From: Methanobacteriota archaeon
Lineage (GTDB): Archaea > Thermoplasmatota > E2 > JACPAO01 > JAHWKR01
Direction of reading: 5' to 3'
DNA length: 39,507 bases
NCBI GenBank assembly: GCA_019347805.1
Contig: JAHWKR010000026.1
Location: 1 to 39,507 of the forward strand
The notes beneath the pieces were generated by a model. It ran no database searches. It worked only from the letters and a program-made list of their open reading frames with translations, and was not told where the DNA came from. Made by a program: the position numbers and the translations under genes. The first letter of the stretch is position 1; each line of letters opens with the position of its first letter. Of the stretch, positions 26,369-33,532 are shown piece by piece.

Positions 26369-26376
26369 CTTAATAC
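26369..26376 (+). promoter_or_regulatory. TATA box for the UPF0147 gene
   Basis: CTTAATAC, predicting a transcription start near 26399, just upstream of candidate starts at 26404 (GTG), 26407 (GTG) and 26416 (ATG). Confidence 0.6.
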
Positions 26377-26415
26377 GGGTCCCTGATTGGCGCTCGAATC
26401 CCCGTGGTGACCACT

Positions 26416-26679
26416 ATGACCTCTACCGCTCGGCAAAGCAAGATCGACCAGATCGTCCAAGGCCTCGACATGCTCCATGAGGACACCTCCGTCCCCAGGA
26501 ACATCCGCCGGGGCGCGGAAGAGGCGAAGAGACTCCTCACCGAGAGCGAAGACGCCCTCGACGTGCGCAAGTCCTCCGCCATCAACATCCTCGACGACCT
26601 CGCCAACGACCCCAACATCCCACTCCACGGCCGGACGCTCATCTGGAGCATCATGAGCCAGCTCGAGACGCTCGCTTAG
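26416..26679 (+). CDS. UPF0147 family protein
   Basis: 87-aa soluble, all-helical protein. The family pattern is clear: [21 protein letters not shown], then [32 protein letters not shown] and [12 protein letters not shown]0147 is a short, archaea-specific family of unknown function, and is good evidence for the domain of the organism. ATG 26416 matches the usual family length; GTG 26404 would add four residues. A monocistronic gene with its own TATA box; a T-run at 26805-26809 downstream could end its transcript. Confidence 0.88.
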   Translation: MTSTARQSKIDQIVQGLDMLHEDTSVPRNIRRGAEEAKRLLTESEDALDVRKSSAINILDDLANDPNIPLHGRTLIWSIMSQLETLA

Positions 26680-26831
26680 GTCCTCGGTCACCACGGGAAC
26701 CCCTCCTCCCCTCGGCGTCCCTTTTCTTCGGGAATCCTGCTGACCCCCATCCTGGCTAGCGACAGCTCGCGCTGTTCCGTGCGCGAGGATGACCCCCCGG
26801 CTCATTTTTCGAAGCGCCGGTGAAGGTCCCC

Positions 26832-27302
26832 CTATTCCTGGATCTTGACCGACCGGATCTCGTCCCACTGACGGATCTTGTCGACCACATCGATCCCTTC
26901 CACGACATGCCCGAACACCGTGTGCACCTTGTCGAGGTGCGGCTGCGGGCTGTGGGTGATGAAGAACTGGCTGCCGCCGGTGTCCTTGCCGGCGTGCGCC
27001 ATCGACAGGAACCCGCGGCCATGCCGGCGCGGATTGCCTTTCGTCTCACACTTGATGTGGTGCCCGGGGCCCCCCGTCCCGGCCCGCGGGTCCCCCTTCT
27101 TCTTGGAGTGGGGACAGCCACCCTGGACCATGAAGTCCGGGATGACCCGGTGGAAGCGCAGGCCATCGTAGAAGCCCTTGTTCGCGAGCATGACGAAGTT
27201 CTCCACCGTCTTCGGTGCGTCCTTCGCGAACAGCTCGATGGTCATCGTGCCTTTGTCGGTCTCCATGACGGCGAGGGGCAACCCGCCTTCCCGGTCGGCC
27301 AT
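26832..27302 (-). CDS. Cyclophilin-type peptidyl-prolyl cis-trans isomerase
   Basis: 156-aa cytoplasmic cyclophilin. The active-site blocks are [13 protein letters not shown] (Arg 52, Phe 57), [19 protein letters not shown] (about 98-116) and [15 protein letters not shown]. It speeds proline isomerisation during folding. A short insert after [15 protein letters not shown] is typical of small prokaryotic cyclophilins. The frame is open upstream to 27518, but that part is antisense to nothing conserved and is Arg-rich; the ATG at 27302 has CATCCATACCC about 25 bp upstream and starts the conserved fold. Confidence 0.92.
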   Translation of the reverse strand: MADREGGLPLAVMETDKGTMTIELFAKDAPKTVENFVMLANKGFYDGLRFHRVIPDFMVQGGCPHSKKKGDPRAGTGGPGHHIKCETKGNPRRHGRGFLSMAHAGKDTGGSQFFITHSPQPHLDKVHTVFGHVVEGIDVVDKIRQWDEIRSVKIQE

Positions 27303-27321
27303 GCGGCCGCATCTCCAGGGA

Positions 27322-27332
27322 GGGTATGGATG
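27322..27332 (-). promoter_or_regulatory. TATA-like box for the cyclophilin gene
   Basis: Minus-strand CATCCATACCC, centred about 25 bp before ATG 27302. It rejects the longer upstream open frame. Confidence 0.5.
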
Positions 27333-27405
27333 TTTTGACGGGTCGGGGCAAGGGAGACCCTCTTGGCGCCCCTCGGCGGCCGCATCGTGCGACAGCCGCC
27401 TCCTG

Positions 27406-28263
27406 CTATTTCCGCCCGAGCGCATAGAACTGCGGGAAGAAATTGACCGAGATGCCCTCCTCCATCTCCGCTTCCTGGCGCCGCTCCCACGCCTCCACCT
27501 CGTCCGGCGTGAGGCCATTGGCGAGCAGCATGTTGCGGTAGAGATCGCGTGCCCGCTCGAAACTGCGCCGGTCCTCCTCGGTCGACCAGATGCGCCGGTT
27601 TCCGATGCCGACCTCCGTGTCGAGTCCTGCGCGGACGAAGAACATGCGCAACTTGCGGCCGATGTGGGGGTCGCCGCCGCGTCGCCGGATGGCCTCGCCG
27701 CGGAAGATCGGGTCGACGAGCGGGTCCTCGGGAAAATGGAGCTTGCCGCCGAAATCGGGTTCCAGTGTCGCCAGCACCACGCCGCCCTTGCGGGTGACGC
27801 GCGCCATCTCCCGCACCACCCCCTGCGGCTCCTCGGTCCACATCAGGAAGAGGTTGCAGACGACCGCGTCGAAGACCCCATCGGGGAAGGGCAGCCGATG
27901 GCCGTCGGCCGTCACAAGGCATGTCCGGGTGGCGTGGCGGTGACCCAGGTAGCCTTGCGCCTTGTGCAGCATCTCGGGCGCCGCGTCGACGCCGACCACG
28001 ACACCGCCGGACGCGTCCACCACATCGGCCGTCACCGCGCCCGAGCCGCAGCCGAGGTCGAGCACCCGCATCGCGTCCCGCAGACCGGCCTGGAGATAGA
28101 GCGGCCAGCGCTCCTCCTGCGATTCCAACGCCTGCTGGTGGAGCTTCTGGACGAACCGCTCGAACTCTTCCTGTGACCTGCGATGGGCCGCCTGCGCGGG
28201 CGTGGGGTCTGCCGTCCGAGAAGCATGTTGCGCCGCGGGGCCGGGGTCGGAGTCGTTCGGCAT
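27406..28263 (-). CDS. SAM-dependent methyltransferase (class I)
   Basis: 285-aa soluble methyltransferase. Motif [16 protein letters not shown] (67-81), the acidic [11 protein letters not shown] strand, [20 protein letters not shown] (motif IV region, about 117-136) and an [15 protein letters not shown] post-motif are typical of the Methyltransf_11/25 group. The C-terminal 110 residues are specific and unrecognised, ending in [12 protein letters not shown]. The substrate cannot be told from sequence. The ATG at 28263 has a TATA-like CATAGGAG 29 bp upstream. Confidence 0.88.
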   Translation of the reverse strand: MPNDSDPGPAAQHASRTADPTPAQAAHRRSQEEFERFVQKLHQQALESQEERWPLYLQAGLRDAMRVLDLGCGSGAVTADVVDASGGVVVGVDAAPEMLHKAQGYLGHRHATRTCLVTADGHRLPFPDGVFDAVVCNLFLMWTEEPQGVVREMARVTRKGGVVLATLEPDFGGKLHFPEDPLVDPIFRGEAIRRRGGDPHIGRKLRMFFVRAGLDTEVGIGNRRIWSTEEDRRSFERARDLYRNMLLANGLTPDEVEAWERRQEAEMEEGISVNFFPQFYALGRK

Positions 28264-28287
28264 ACCGATGCGAGGCGGAAACGGCTT

Positions 28288-28295
28288 CTCCTATG
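28288..28295 (-). promoter_or_regulatory. TATA-like box for the methyltransferase
   Basis: Minus-strand CATAGGAG, about 29 bp before ATG 28263. Confidence 0.4.
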
Positions 28296-28360
28296 TCAGT
28301 CAGACGGCGGACGCAAGGGTGCGCTGCGTGTGGCATCGACCTGTCGACGTCCCGGACGGT

Positions 28361-29380
28361 TCACCCGATCCCGGGGATGCCGAGGGCACCGAACGACGCC
28401 CCGCTCAGCCAGTAGCCGAGGAAGAAGCCGAGGATGCTGCCCCCGTTCAGGCTCGGAAGGCCCGCGTGAGGGCGGCCGCGCAGCACGAACGACATGAGGA
28501 GCAGGAAGCCGGCGAAGGTGCCGACGAGCGCACCGATGGCCGCCTCCGGATTGCCGAGGTTGTGATAGGCGACGACGACGAGGACGCTCGGGATGACCAG
28601 GTCCCCCAGGCCCATGAACATGGCGTCGCGCGGCTTCCCCGTCGACGCCTGCTCGCTCACCGAGTCCTTCTCCGCCAGGAAAGAGTAATCGCGATGCTTC
28701 GGCACGACCAGCATGATGGGAAGACGCAGGCCCACGACGGTGTCGGCGAGGGCCAACATGTGCCGCGTGCGATAGACCGCGATGGCGTCATAGATCGCGA
28801 GCAGCACGAGGAGGATGAGCGCCGGGAAGAAAGTGAACGACACACCGAAGATGGCGGTCGCCCCCGCCGCCACCAGGATGCCCACCGAATCGACGATGTA
28901 CCACTCGGGCCACTTGTAGAGAAGGGCGGTCAGGACGGCCGCCAAGCCGACGGAGACCCCCAGATCGATCCACGCCGCCGTCGCCGGAGCGACACCGAAA
29001 TGCACCAAAGGCACGACGATGACGTAGGCCAAAAGCGGCCAGAAGACATAGACCAGTGTGGCGCCGATGGCGCCCAGGATGATGAGCTGGATGAGCCAAT
29101 CGAGCTTCAGCTTGGCGATGATCAGGATGACCACCGTGAACGCCAGGATGAGCCCGACATAGATGACCGGGTTGACCGGGTCGGACGGGTCCTCGAAGGC
29201 ACGGATGCCGGCGCGCTCGAACGGCCCCGCCACAAGGACCGCCAAAAGCTGGGTCATGAGGAACATCAGGCCCATCGCGGCGACCGGGCCGAGGTCCTCC
29301 AACTTCGGCTCGAAACCCCCCGCCTGTGGCTCGAACGGCGTCGCGGTCTTGGCCGTCGGCTCTTCCGCAGCGGGGGGCAC
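28361..29380 (-). CDS. Presenilin-type intramembrane aspartyl protease (archaeal PSH, A22-like)
   Basis: 339-aa polytopic protein with about nine transmembrane helices. The three signatures of GxGD proteases are present: IYDAIAVY with catalytic Asp 198, FMGLGDLVIPS with catalytic Asp 260, and GLPSLNGGSI (about 307-316) at the position of the PAL motif. This family cuts transmembrane segments of other proteins and includes archaeal enzymes such as MCMJR1. A 30-residue cytoplasmic Pro/Glu-rich N-terminus precedes the first helix. The start is GTG 29380, 27 bp after a TTAAAGG element; GTG 29395 is an alternative. Substrates are unknown. Confidence 0.87.
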   Translation of the reverse strand: MPPAAEEPTAKTATPFEPQAGGFEPKLEDLGPVAAMGLMFLMTQLLAVLVAGPFERAGIRAFEDPSDPVNPVIYVGLILAFTVVILIIAKLKLDWLIQLIILGAIGATLVYVFWPLLAYVIVVPLVHFGVAPATAAWIDLGVSVGLAAVLTALLYKWPEWYIVDSVGILVAAGATAIFGVSFTFFPALILLVLLAIYDAIAVYRTRHMLALADTVVGLRLPIMLVVPKHRDYSFLAEKDSVSEQASTGKPRDAMFMGLGDLVIPSVLVVVAYHNLGNPEAAIGALVGTFAGFLLLMSFVLRGRPHAGLPSLNGGSILGFFLGYWLSGASFGALGIPGIG

Positions 29381-29403
29381 CGGGTCGCGCGACACCAGAA
29401 GGG

Positions 29404-29412
29404 CCTTTAAGG
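29404..29412 (-). promoter_or_regulatory. TATA-like box for the presenilin-type protease
   Basis: Minus-strand CCTTAAAGG centred 27-28 bp before the GTG at 29380, in the 46-bp gap after pyrF. Confidence 0.55.
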
Positions 29413-29426
29413 GTTGGGGGTCGGCC

Positions 29427-30254
29427 TCACAGCTTTCCGATGGCCGTGCGCATCCGGTCGCGAAGCGCTTCCGCGGCGGACGCGGCCGCCTTGGCATAAT
29501 CACGGCCCTCGGAGGCGAAGAGGATACTGCGGCCGGCGTTGACGATGAACGCTCCGCCCTCGGCGTCGGCCGCAGCACGGGCCGCCGCACCGGGGTCACC
29601 ACCCTGCGCGCCGACACCCGGCACCAGGAACGGCACACCCGCACCCACCGTCTTGCGCACCTTGGCCATCTCCTCGGGACCGGTCGCGCCCGCGACGACA
29701 CCGACGTTGCCCTTCCCGTTCCATTCCTTGACGAGGTCCGCGACGTGGAGATAGAGCGGCCGGCGGCCGACCTCGAGGTCCTGCAGGTCACCCGCCGACG
29801 GGTTCGAAGTGCGGGTCAACACGAAGACGCCTTTGGCCGGGTCCTCGGTGAACGGCGCCACGGCGTCCCAGCCCATGTAGGGCGAGACGGTGACCGCATC
29901 GGCAGCGAAGCGCCCGAAGAGCGCCTCGGCGTAGTGCTTGGCGGTATGACCGACATCGCCGCGTTTGGCGTCGAGGATGACCGGCGCCTCGGTCTTGGCG
30001 TGCACATGGGCGACGAGCGTCTCCAGAAGCCGCATGCCGTCGATCCCCATCGCCTCGTAGAACGCCACGTTCGGCTTGTAGGCGGCGGCGAACGGCTCGG
30101 TCGCCTCGATGACCTCGGCGAGGAACGACGCCATGCCGTCCTTCGTGTGGGAGACGCCTTGCGGCAACCGGTCCCGATCGAGGTCGAGGCCGACGCAGAC
30201 GCGGGTCCCCTTCTTGCGGCAATAGGACTCGAGGCGCTCATTGAACGAGGGCAT
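29427..30254 (-). CDS. pyrF: Orotidine 5'-phosphate decarboxylase (type 2)
   Basis: 275-aa last enzyme of de novo UMP synthesis, turning OMP into UMP. The catalytic block VILDAKRGDVGHTAKHYAEA (93-110) carries the Asp-Lys-Asp charge network. The N-terminal VCVGLDLDRDRLP, the YKPNVAFYEA strand and the C-terminal LVPGVGAQGGDP and VNAGRSILFA phosphate-binding loops are present. Length and motif spacing match the long type 2 enzymes more common in bacteria than the short archaeal kind. A TATA-like GCTTAACC is 27 bp upstream of the ATG. Confidence 0.95.
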   Translation of the reverse strand: MPSFNERLESYCRKKGTRVCVGLDLDRDRLPQGVSHTKDGMASFLAEVIEATEPFAAAYKPNVAFYEAMGIDGMRLLETLVAHVHAKTEAPVILDAKRGDVGHTAKHYAEALFGRFAADAVTVSPYMGWDAVAPFTEDPAKGVFVLTRTSNPSAGDLQDLEVGRRPLYLHVADLVKEWNGKGNVGVVAGATGPEEMAKVRKTVGAGVPFLVPGVGAQGGDPGAAARAAADAEGGAFIVNAGRSILFASEGRDYAKAAASAAEALRDRMRTAIGKL

Positions 30255-30277
30255 CGCCCGCGGGATACCGGCGCTTC

Positions 30278-30285
30278 GGTTAAGC
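30278..30285 (-). promoter_or_regulatory. TATA-like box for pyrF
   Basis: Minus-strand GCTTAACC, centred 27 bp before ATG 30254. Confidence 0.55.
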
Positions 30286-30416
30286 GTTCGGGGCGGCGTC
30301 GGCCCCCGCCAGAGAACGGCCGACGAGAACGCTGCGTGGCCTGCGGGCCGCTCGGGCCTCCGGTCCCCCGCGCCACCGGTTCCTCGGGCGGCGGCGCCTC
30401 TCGTCCCCTCCTTGTC

Positions 30417-30427
30417 GCTTTATATCG
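30417..30427 (+). promoter_or_regulatory. Strong TATA box without an assigned gene
   Basis: GCTTTATATCG, among the most AT-rich promoter elements in the window. It predicts a plus-strand transcript from about 30448, about 370 bp before the MFS start. Confidence 0.6.
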
Positions 30428-30450
30428 CGGCGCGTCCCCATCATGTCTTG

Positions 30451-30589
30451 CCGCGGGCCTCTTGGTGGATGCGCCCGCGGTCCTTCTCCCCCTTCCGACC
30501 GGCGGATGCGAGTCGCGCGTCGTCGCCTTCCATCACCACTTCGGCGGCCTTGCGGGCCGCCGTCCCTCGTCGTCACGCCGGTCGGAAGG
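30451..30589 (+). ncRNA. Candidate structured RNA downstream of a strong TATA box
   Basis: Three stems occur just after the predicted transcription start. 30451-30458 pairs perfectly with 30473-30480 (8 bp). 30491-30504 pairs perfectly with 30576-30589 (14 bp). Inside the latter, 30542-30549 pairs with 30555-30562 (8 bp, 5-nt loop). I found no SRP, RNase P or tRNA signatures on either strand. The same DNA could instead encode the small protein listed at 30465-30794, and GC-rich sequence forms hairpins easily, so this is only a candidate. Confidence 0.35.
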
Positions 30590-30794
30590 CCGCTCTCCCC
30601 CCTCCGAGGTCCCGAACATGGTCCCAGACAGCGCCGAAGGATGTCACGCTGGCTCTGCAGAGCGCCTCAACGTCCCCTGGCCGCGGTCGCCGTTCCTGCG
30701 CGCCATCCGAAGAAGCGGGACGCTCGACCCGCTCTCGGCCCTCGCCGCATGCCGCACCGAATCCGGCCTCGGCGATCCGCTGGGGAAGCGTTAA
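30465..30794 (+). CDS. Candidate small protein, alternative to the structured RNA
   Basis: 109-codon frame starting at a GTG 43 bp after the centre of the TATA box. By eye about 80% of third positions are G or C against about 60% of second positions, which suggests coding, though less sharply than in neighbouring genes. The product has Arg/Ser-rich stretches and a C-terminal part (about 64-109) of more ordinary composition; no family is recognised. Its stop codon lies inside the MFS promoter element. It competes with the RNA reading of the same segment. Confidence 0.3.
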   Translation: MDAPAVLLPLPTGGCESRVVAFHHHFGGLAGRRPSSSRRSEGRSPPSEVPNMVPDSAEGCHAGSAERLNVPWPRSPFLRAIRRSGTLDPLSALAACRTESGLGDPLGKR

Positions 30795-30796
30795 GG
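30788..30796 (+). promoter_or_regulatory. TATA-like box for the MFS transporter
   Basis: GCGTTAAGG centred about 30 bp before the GTG at 30822. Confidence 0.5.
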
Positions 30797-30821
30797 CGGG
30801 CCTCCGTGTCGGGGGCCGTCC

Positions 30822-32015
30822 GTGGCCCAAGACATCCGCGTCGGACGCATCATCCTGGTGATCGCGCTTGTCATCGCCCTGCGCGTCCTTGCGGTCTCCC
30901 TGATCCTGCCGGTCTTCTCGCCCTACGGGCTGACGCTGACCGACTCGGTGCTCCTGGTCGGGATCGCCCTTGGCGGATACGGGCTCACCATGGCCATCAT
31001 GCAGATCCCGATGGGCATGATGAGCGACCGATGGGGACGCCGCCCGCTCTTGTTGGCGGGCCTCTCGGTGTTCGTCTTCGGGAGTCTGATCGCCGGACTG
31101 GCGGAACCGATCGGGGGGATGGTGGGTGTGGACGCCATCTGGGTCCTCATCGCCGGTCGGCTGGTCGAAGGTGTCGGGGCCGTCTCGTCCGTCGGGACCG
31201 CCCTCCTCACCGACGTCGTCCCGGAGGAACGGCGCACGTTCGCGCTCGCCATCGCCGGCATCGGCGCCGGCACCGCGTTCCTTGTCGGGGTCTCGGTCGG
31301 CCCTGTGTTGGAGCCGCTCATCGGCGTCCCCGGACTGTTCTTTCTTGCCGCGGCCCTCGGTGCCGTCTTGTTCGTGGCGCTTATCTTCGTCATCCCTTCG
31401 GGCCTCAAGCCGGAGCACAGCGAGGAGGTGGGGCTGCGCAGCGTCTTCTTCGACAAGCGCGCCCTTCGCCTGGACGTGGCGGGCTTCGCCATGAACTTCA
31501 CCTTGATCGCCACCATGTTCGCGTTGCCCCTCGTCGCCGGTGAGCAGCTGGGTGAGGGCACGTATCGCTGGACGCTCATCGTCATGGTGCTCGTCGGCGG
31601 CGTGCTCGCCATCGGCGCGTCACGGGGCGCGGACAAGGCGGGACGGGTACGGATGTTCTCGGCGGTCTCCGCGCTCCTCATCGGTCTCGGTTCGGCGGCC
31701 TTGCTGACTTTTGATATGCTCTGGCTCTACATCCTCGTCGGCGTGCTCTATTTCGGTGGCCATGCCGGCCAGTCGGCGTCCCTCCCGTCGCTCATCGGTG
31801 CGCTCTTCCCCGGCAACCGGCGCGGGGCGGCCATGGGGGCCCTCAACACCTGGCTCTACTTCGGCTCGTTCGTCGGCGGCACCGTGGCGGCATTGCTCTT
31901 CGAGGTCGACACGCTCCTGCCCCTCATCCTGGCCGCGCTCGGCCTCGTCGTGTCGGTGACCGTCTTGACCATCGGGCGGGTGCCGTCGCGGCGGACCACG
32001 GGCAAGGCGCACTGA
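30822..32015 (+). CDS. Major facilitator superfamily transporter
   Basis: 397-aa polytopic protein with about twelve transmembrane helices. The MFS loop 2-3 motif is MGMMSDRWGRRPLLL (about 65-79), and RLVEGVGAVSSVGTALLTDVVPEERR matches the TM4-5 region of drug-efflux-type MFS proteins. A second half repeats the fold after about residue 200. It should move a small solute or drug with protons, in the cell membrane; the substrate cannot be told. GTG start set by the TATA-like box. The stop at 32015 is followed by the ctaA-ctaB promoter region. Confidence 0.9.
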   Translation: MAQDIRVGRIILVIALVIALRVLAVSLILPVFSPYGLTLTDSVLLVGIALGGYGLTMAIMQIPMGMMSDRWGRRPLLLAGLSVFVFGSLIAGLAEPIGGMVGVDAIWVLIAGRLVEGVGAVSSVGTALLTDVVPEERRTFALAIAGIGAGTAFLVGVSVGPVLEPLIGVPGLFFLAAALGAVLFVALIFVIPSGLKPEHSEEVGLRSVFFDKRALRLDVAGFAMNFTLIATMFALPLVAGEQLGEGTYRWTLIVMVLVGGVLAIGASRGADKAGRVRMFSAVSALLIGLGSAALLTFDMLWLYILVGVLYFGGHAGQSASLPSLIGALFPGNRRGAAMGALNTWLYFGSFVGGTVAALLFEVDTLLPLILAALGLVVSVTVLTIGRVPSRRTTGKAH

Positions 32016-32040
32016 CGGGTCGGGTCTGGGACGACTCTGC

Positions 32041-32067
32041 GATATATCGCCCACAACCCATAAAAGG
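32041..32067 (+). promoter_or_regulatory. Two TATA-like boxes before ctaA-ctaB
   Basis: GATATATCGC (32041-32050) and CCATAAAAGG (32058-32067). The nearer lies about 33 bp before the ATG at 32096 and gives a short leader; the farther would add about 18 nt. Two boxes suggest alternative starts or a regulated promoter. Confidence 0.55.
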
Positions 32068-32095
32068 CCGGCCTTGGTCGCTCGCCACGGCGCCC

Positions 32096-33523
32096 ATGAA
32101 GCTCCTCCGTCGTCTCGGGGTCACCATCACGCTCTGGACCTTCAGCCTCATGATGATCGGAGGCTACGTCAAGGCGATCTACGCTGGGATGGCCTGCCCT
32201 GACTGGCCCCTCTGCTACGGCCAATGGTTCCCGCCGTTCACCGACCCAACAGGGCAACACAACACCCATCAGATCATGGCGGAATGGATCCACCGCTTCG
32301 CCGCCACCTTCCTCGGGCCGTTCATCCTCGCCTTCGCCTACCTGGCGTGGAAAGAGAAAGAGCTGCACCCGGTCGCCCGCTGGACCCCCACCGTCGCCAT
32401 CGGTGTGCTCGCCATCCAGGTCTACATGGGCGGCCTGACGGTCCTGAACGCGCTCCAACCGCTCATCGTCGTCTCGCACCTGGGGCTCGCCACGGTCTTC
32501 TTCGGCATGATGCTGACCGCGACCGTCTTGATCTTCGCCCACACCGGCCGCGGCGTGAAAGGCGCCGTCGTCGAGGGCGGTGGACGCGAAGCGGACGGCG
32601 TCTGGCGCGACACCGCCCCAGAAAGCCCGGCACCCGGGGCGGCTTCCCCCCCGCAGAAGGCGAGCGTGAAAGACTACCTCAGCATGATGAAGCTGCGCGT
32701 CTCGTTCCTGCTCACGTTGTCGGCGGTCACGGCGATGTTCCTCGCCCAAGGCGGCACGCCTCCCCTCGTCCCCACGCTCGCGGTCATCGCCGGCGGCACC
32801 CTGATGGTCGGCGGCTCCGGCGCCATCAACCATTTCTACGAACGCGAATCCGACAAGCTCATGGAGCGCACCCGCGACCGCCCCGTCGCGTCCGGCCGCG
32901 TCCCCGCGCACCACGCCCTCCTCTTCGGCCTCTTCCAAGGCGTGGCCGCCTTCATCGTGCTCGAACATTTCGCCAACCTGCTCTCCGCCGCCTTCGCCCT
33001 CGCCGGGTTGTTGTTCTACGTCTTCGTCTACACCATCTGGCTCAAGCACAGCACGCCGATGAACATCGTCTACGGCGGCGCCGCCGGTTCGTTCCCGGTG
33101 TTGGTCGGCTGGTCCGCCGTCGCCGGCACGATCACCTTCCCCGCCCTGCTTTTTGCCCTCCTCATCTTCGTCTGGACCCCGCCCCACTTCTGGGCCCTGG
33201 CGCTGGTGTTGAAGGACGACTACACGAAGGCGGGCATCCCCATGATGCCGAGTGTGAAGGGCGACGCCCACACCACCATGGAGATCCTCGTCTACTCGGT
33301 CATCATGGTCGCCGTCTCGCTGGCGTTCTACCCGCTCGGCACGCTCGGCCGCATCTACCTCATCGCCGCCGCGCTCTTGGGAGGCCTGTTCCTTGCCCTG
33401 GCCCTCGACCTCAAACGCTCGGTCACCAAGCGCACCGCGCGCAAGATGTTCGGCTACTCCATCCTCTACCTCGGCCTGTTGTACGTCGCCATGGTCGCCG
33501 ATCTCGCGATCACGTGGGCGTGA
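32096..33523 (+). CDS. ctaB: Fused heme A synthase-like (CtaA half) and protoheme IX farnesyltransferase (CtaB)
   Basis: 475-aa membrane fusion. Residues 1-155 resemble half of CtaA/Cox15, with about four helices, GMACPDWPLCYGQW (Cys 34, Cys 40), EWIHRF (heme-ligand His 66) and a SHLGLA His near 138. After a Gly/Ala/Pro linker (about 155-195) comes a UbiA-type prenyltransferase with NHFYERESDKLMERTRDRP (about 245-263) and DDYTKAGIPMMP (about 375). CtaB adds farnesyl to heme b to give heme O, and CtaA oxidises it to heme A for cytochrome oxidases. The first Asp-rich motif reads YERESD rather than the usual YDxDxD, a notable change. Similar fusions are known in haloarchaea. No oxidase subunit is in the window. 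Confidence 0.9.
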   Translation: MKLLRRLGVTITLWTFSLMMIGGYVKAIYAGMACPDWPLCYGQWFPPFTDPTGQHNTHQIMAEWIHRFAATFLGPFILAFAYLAWKEKELHPVARWTPTVAIGVLAIQVYMGGLTVLNALQPLIVVSHLGLATVFFGMMLTATVLIFAHTGRGVKGAVVEGGGREADGVWRDTAPESPAPGAASPPQKASVKDYLSMMKLRVSFLLTLSAVTAMFLAQGGTPPLVPTLAVIAGGTLMVGGSGAINHFYERESDKLMERTRDRPVASGRVPAHHALLFGLFQGVAAFIVLEHFANLLSAAFALAGLLFYVFVYTIWLKHSTPMNIVYGGAAGSFPVLVGWSAVAGTITFPALLFALLIFVWTPPHFWALALVLKDDYTKAGIPMMPSVKGDAHTTMEILVYSVIMVAVSLAFYPLGTLGRIYLIAAALLGGLFLALALDLKRSVTKRTARKMFGYSILYLGLLYVAMVADLAITWA

Positions 33524-33532
33524 AAAGCGGGT

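Noticed and set aside
26390..26404. CGAATCC stretch resembling a tRNA T-loop.
   Set aside because: No matching acceptor, D or anticodon stem fits around it.
29163..30794. Plus-strand frame of 543 codons antisense to pyrF and the presenilin homologue.
   Set aside because: The minus-strand genes have catalytic motifs and promoters. Only its last 110 codons lie outside them, and that part is listed separately as a candidate.
30451..30800. SRP RNA or RNase P RNA as identity of the structured segment.
   Set aside because: I looked for the SRP helix 8 sequence and the RNase P conserved cores (such as GAGGAAAGTCC) on both strands and did not find them.
30443..31543. Plus-strand frame starting at an ATG just after the strong TATA box at 30417.
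   Set aside because: It runs on into the MFS transporter in another frame and its product is Arg/Pro-rich, so only the 30465-30794 frame or a structured RNA is considered.
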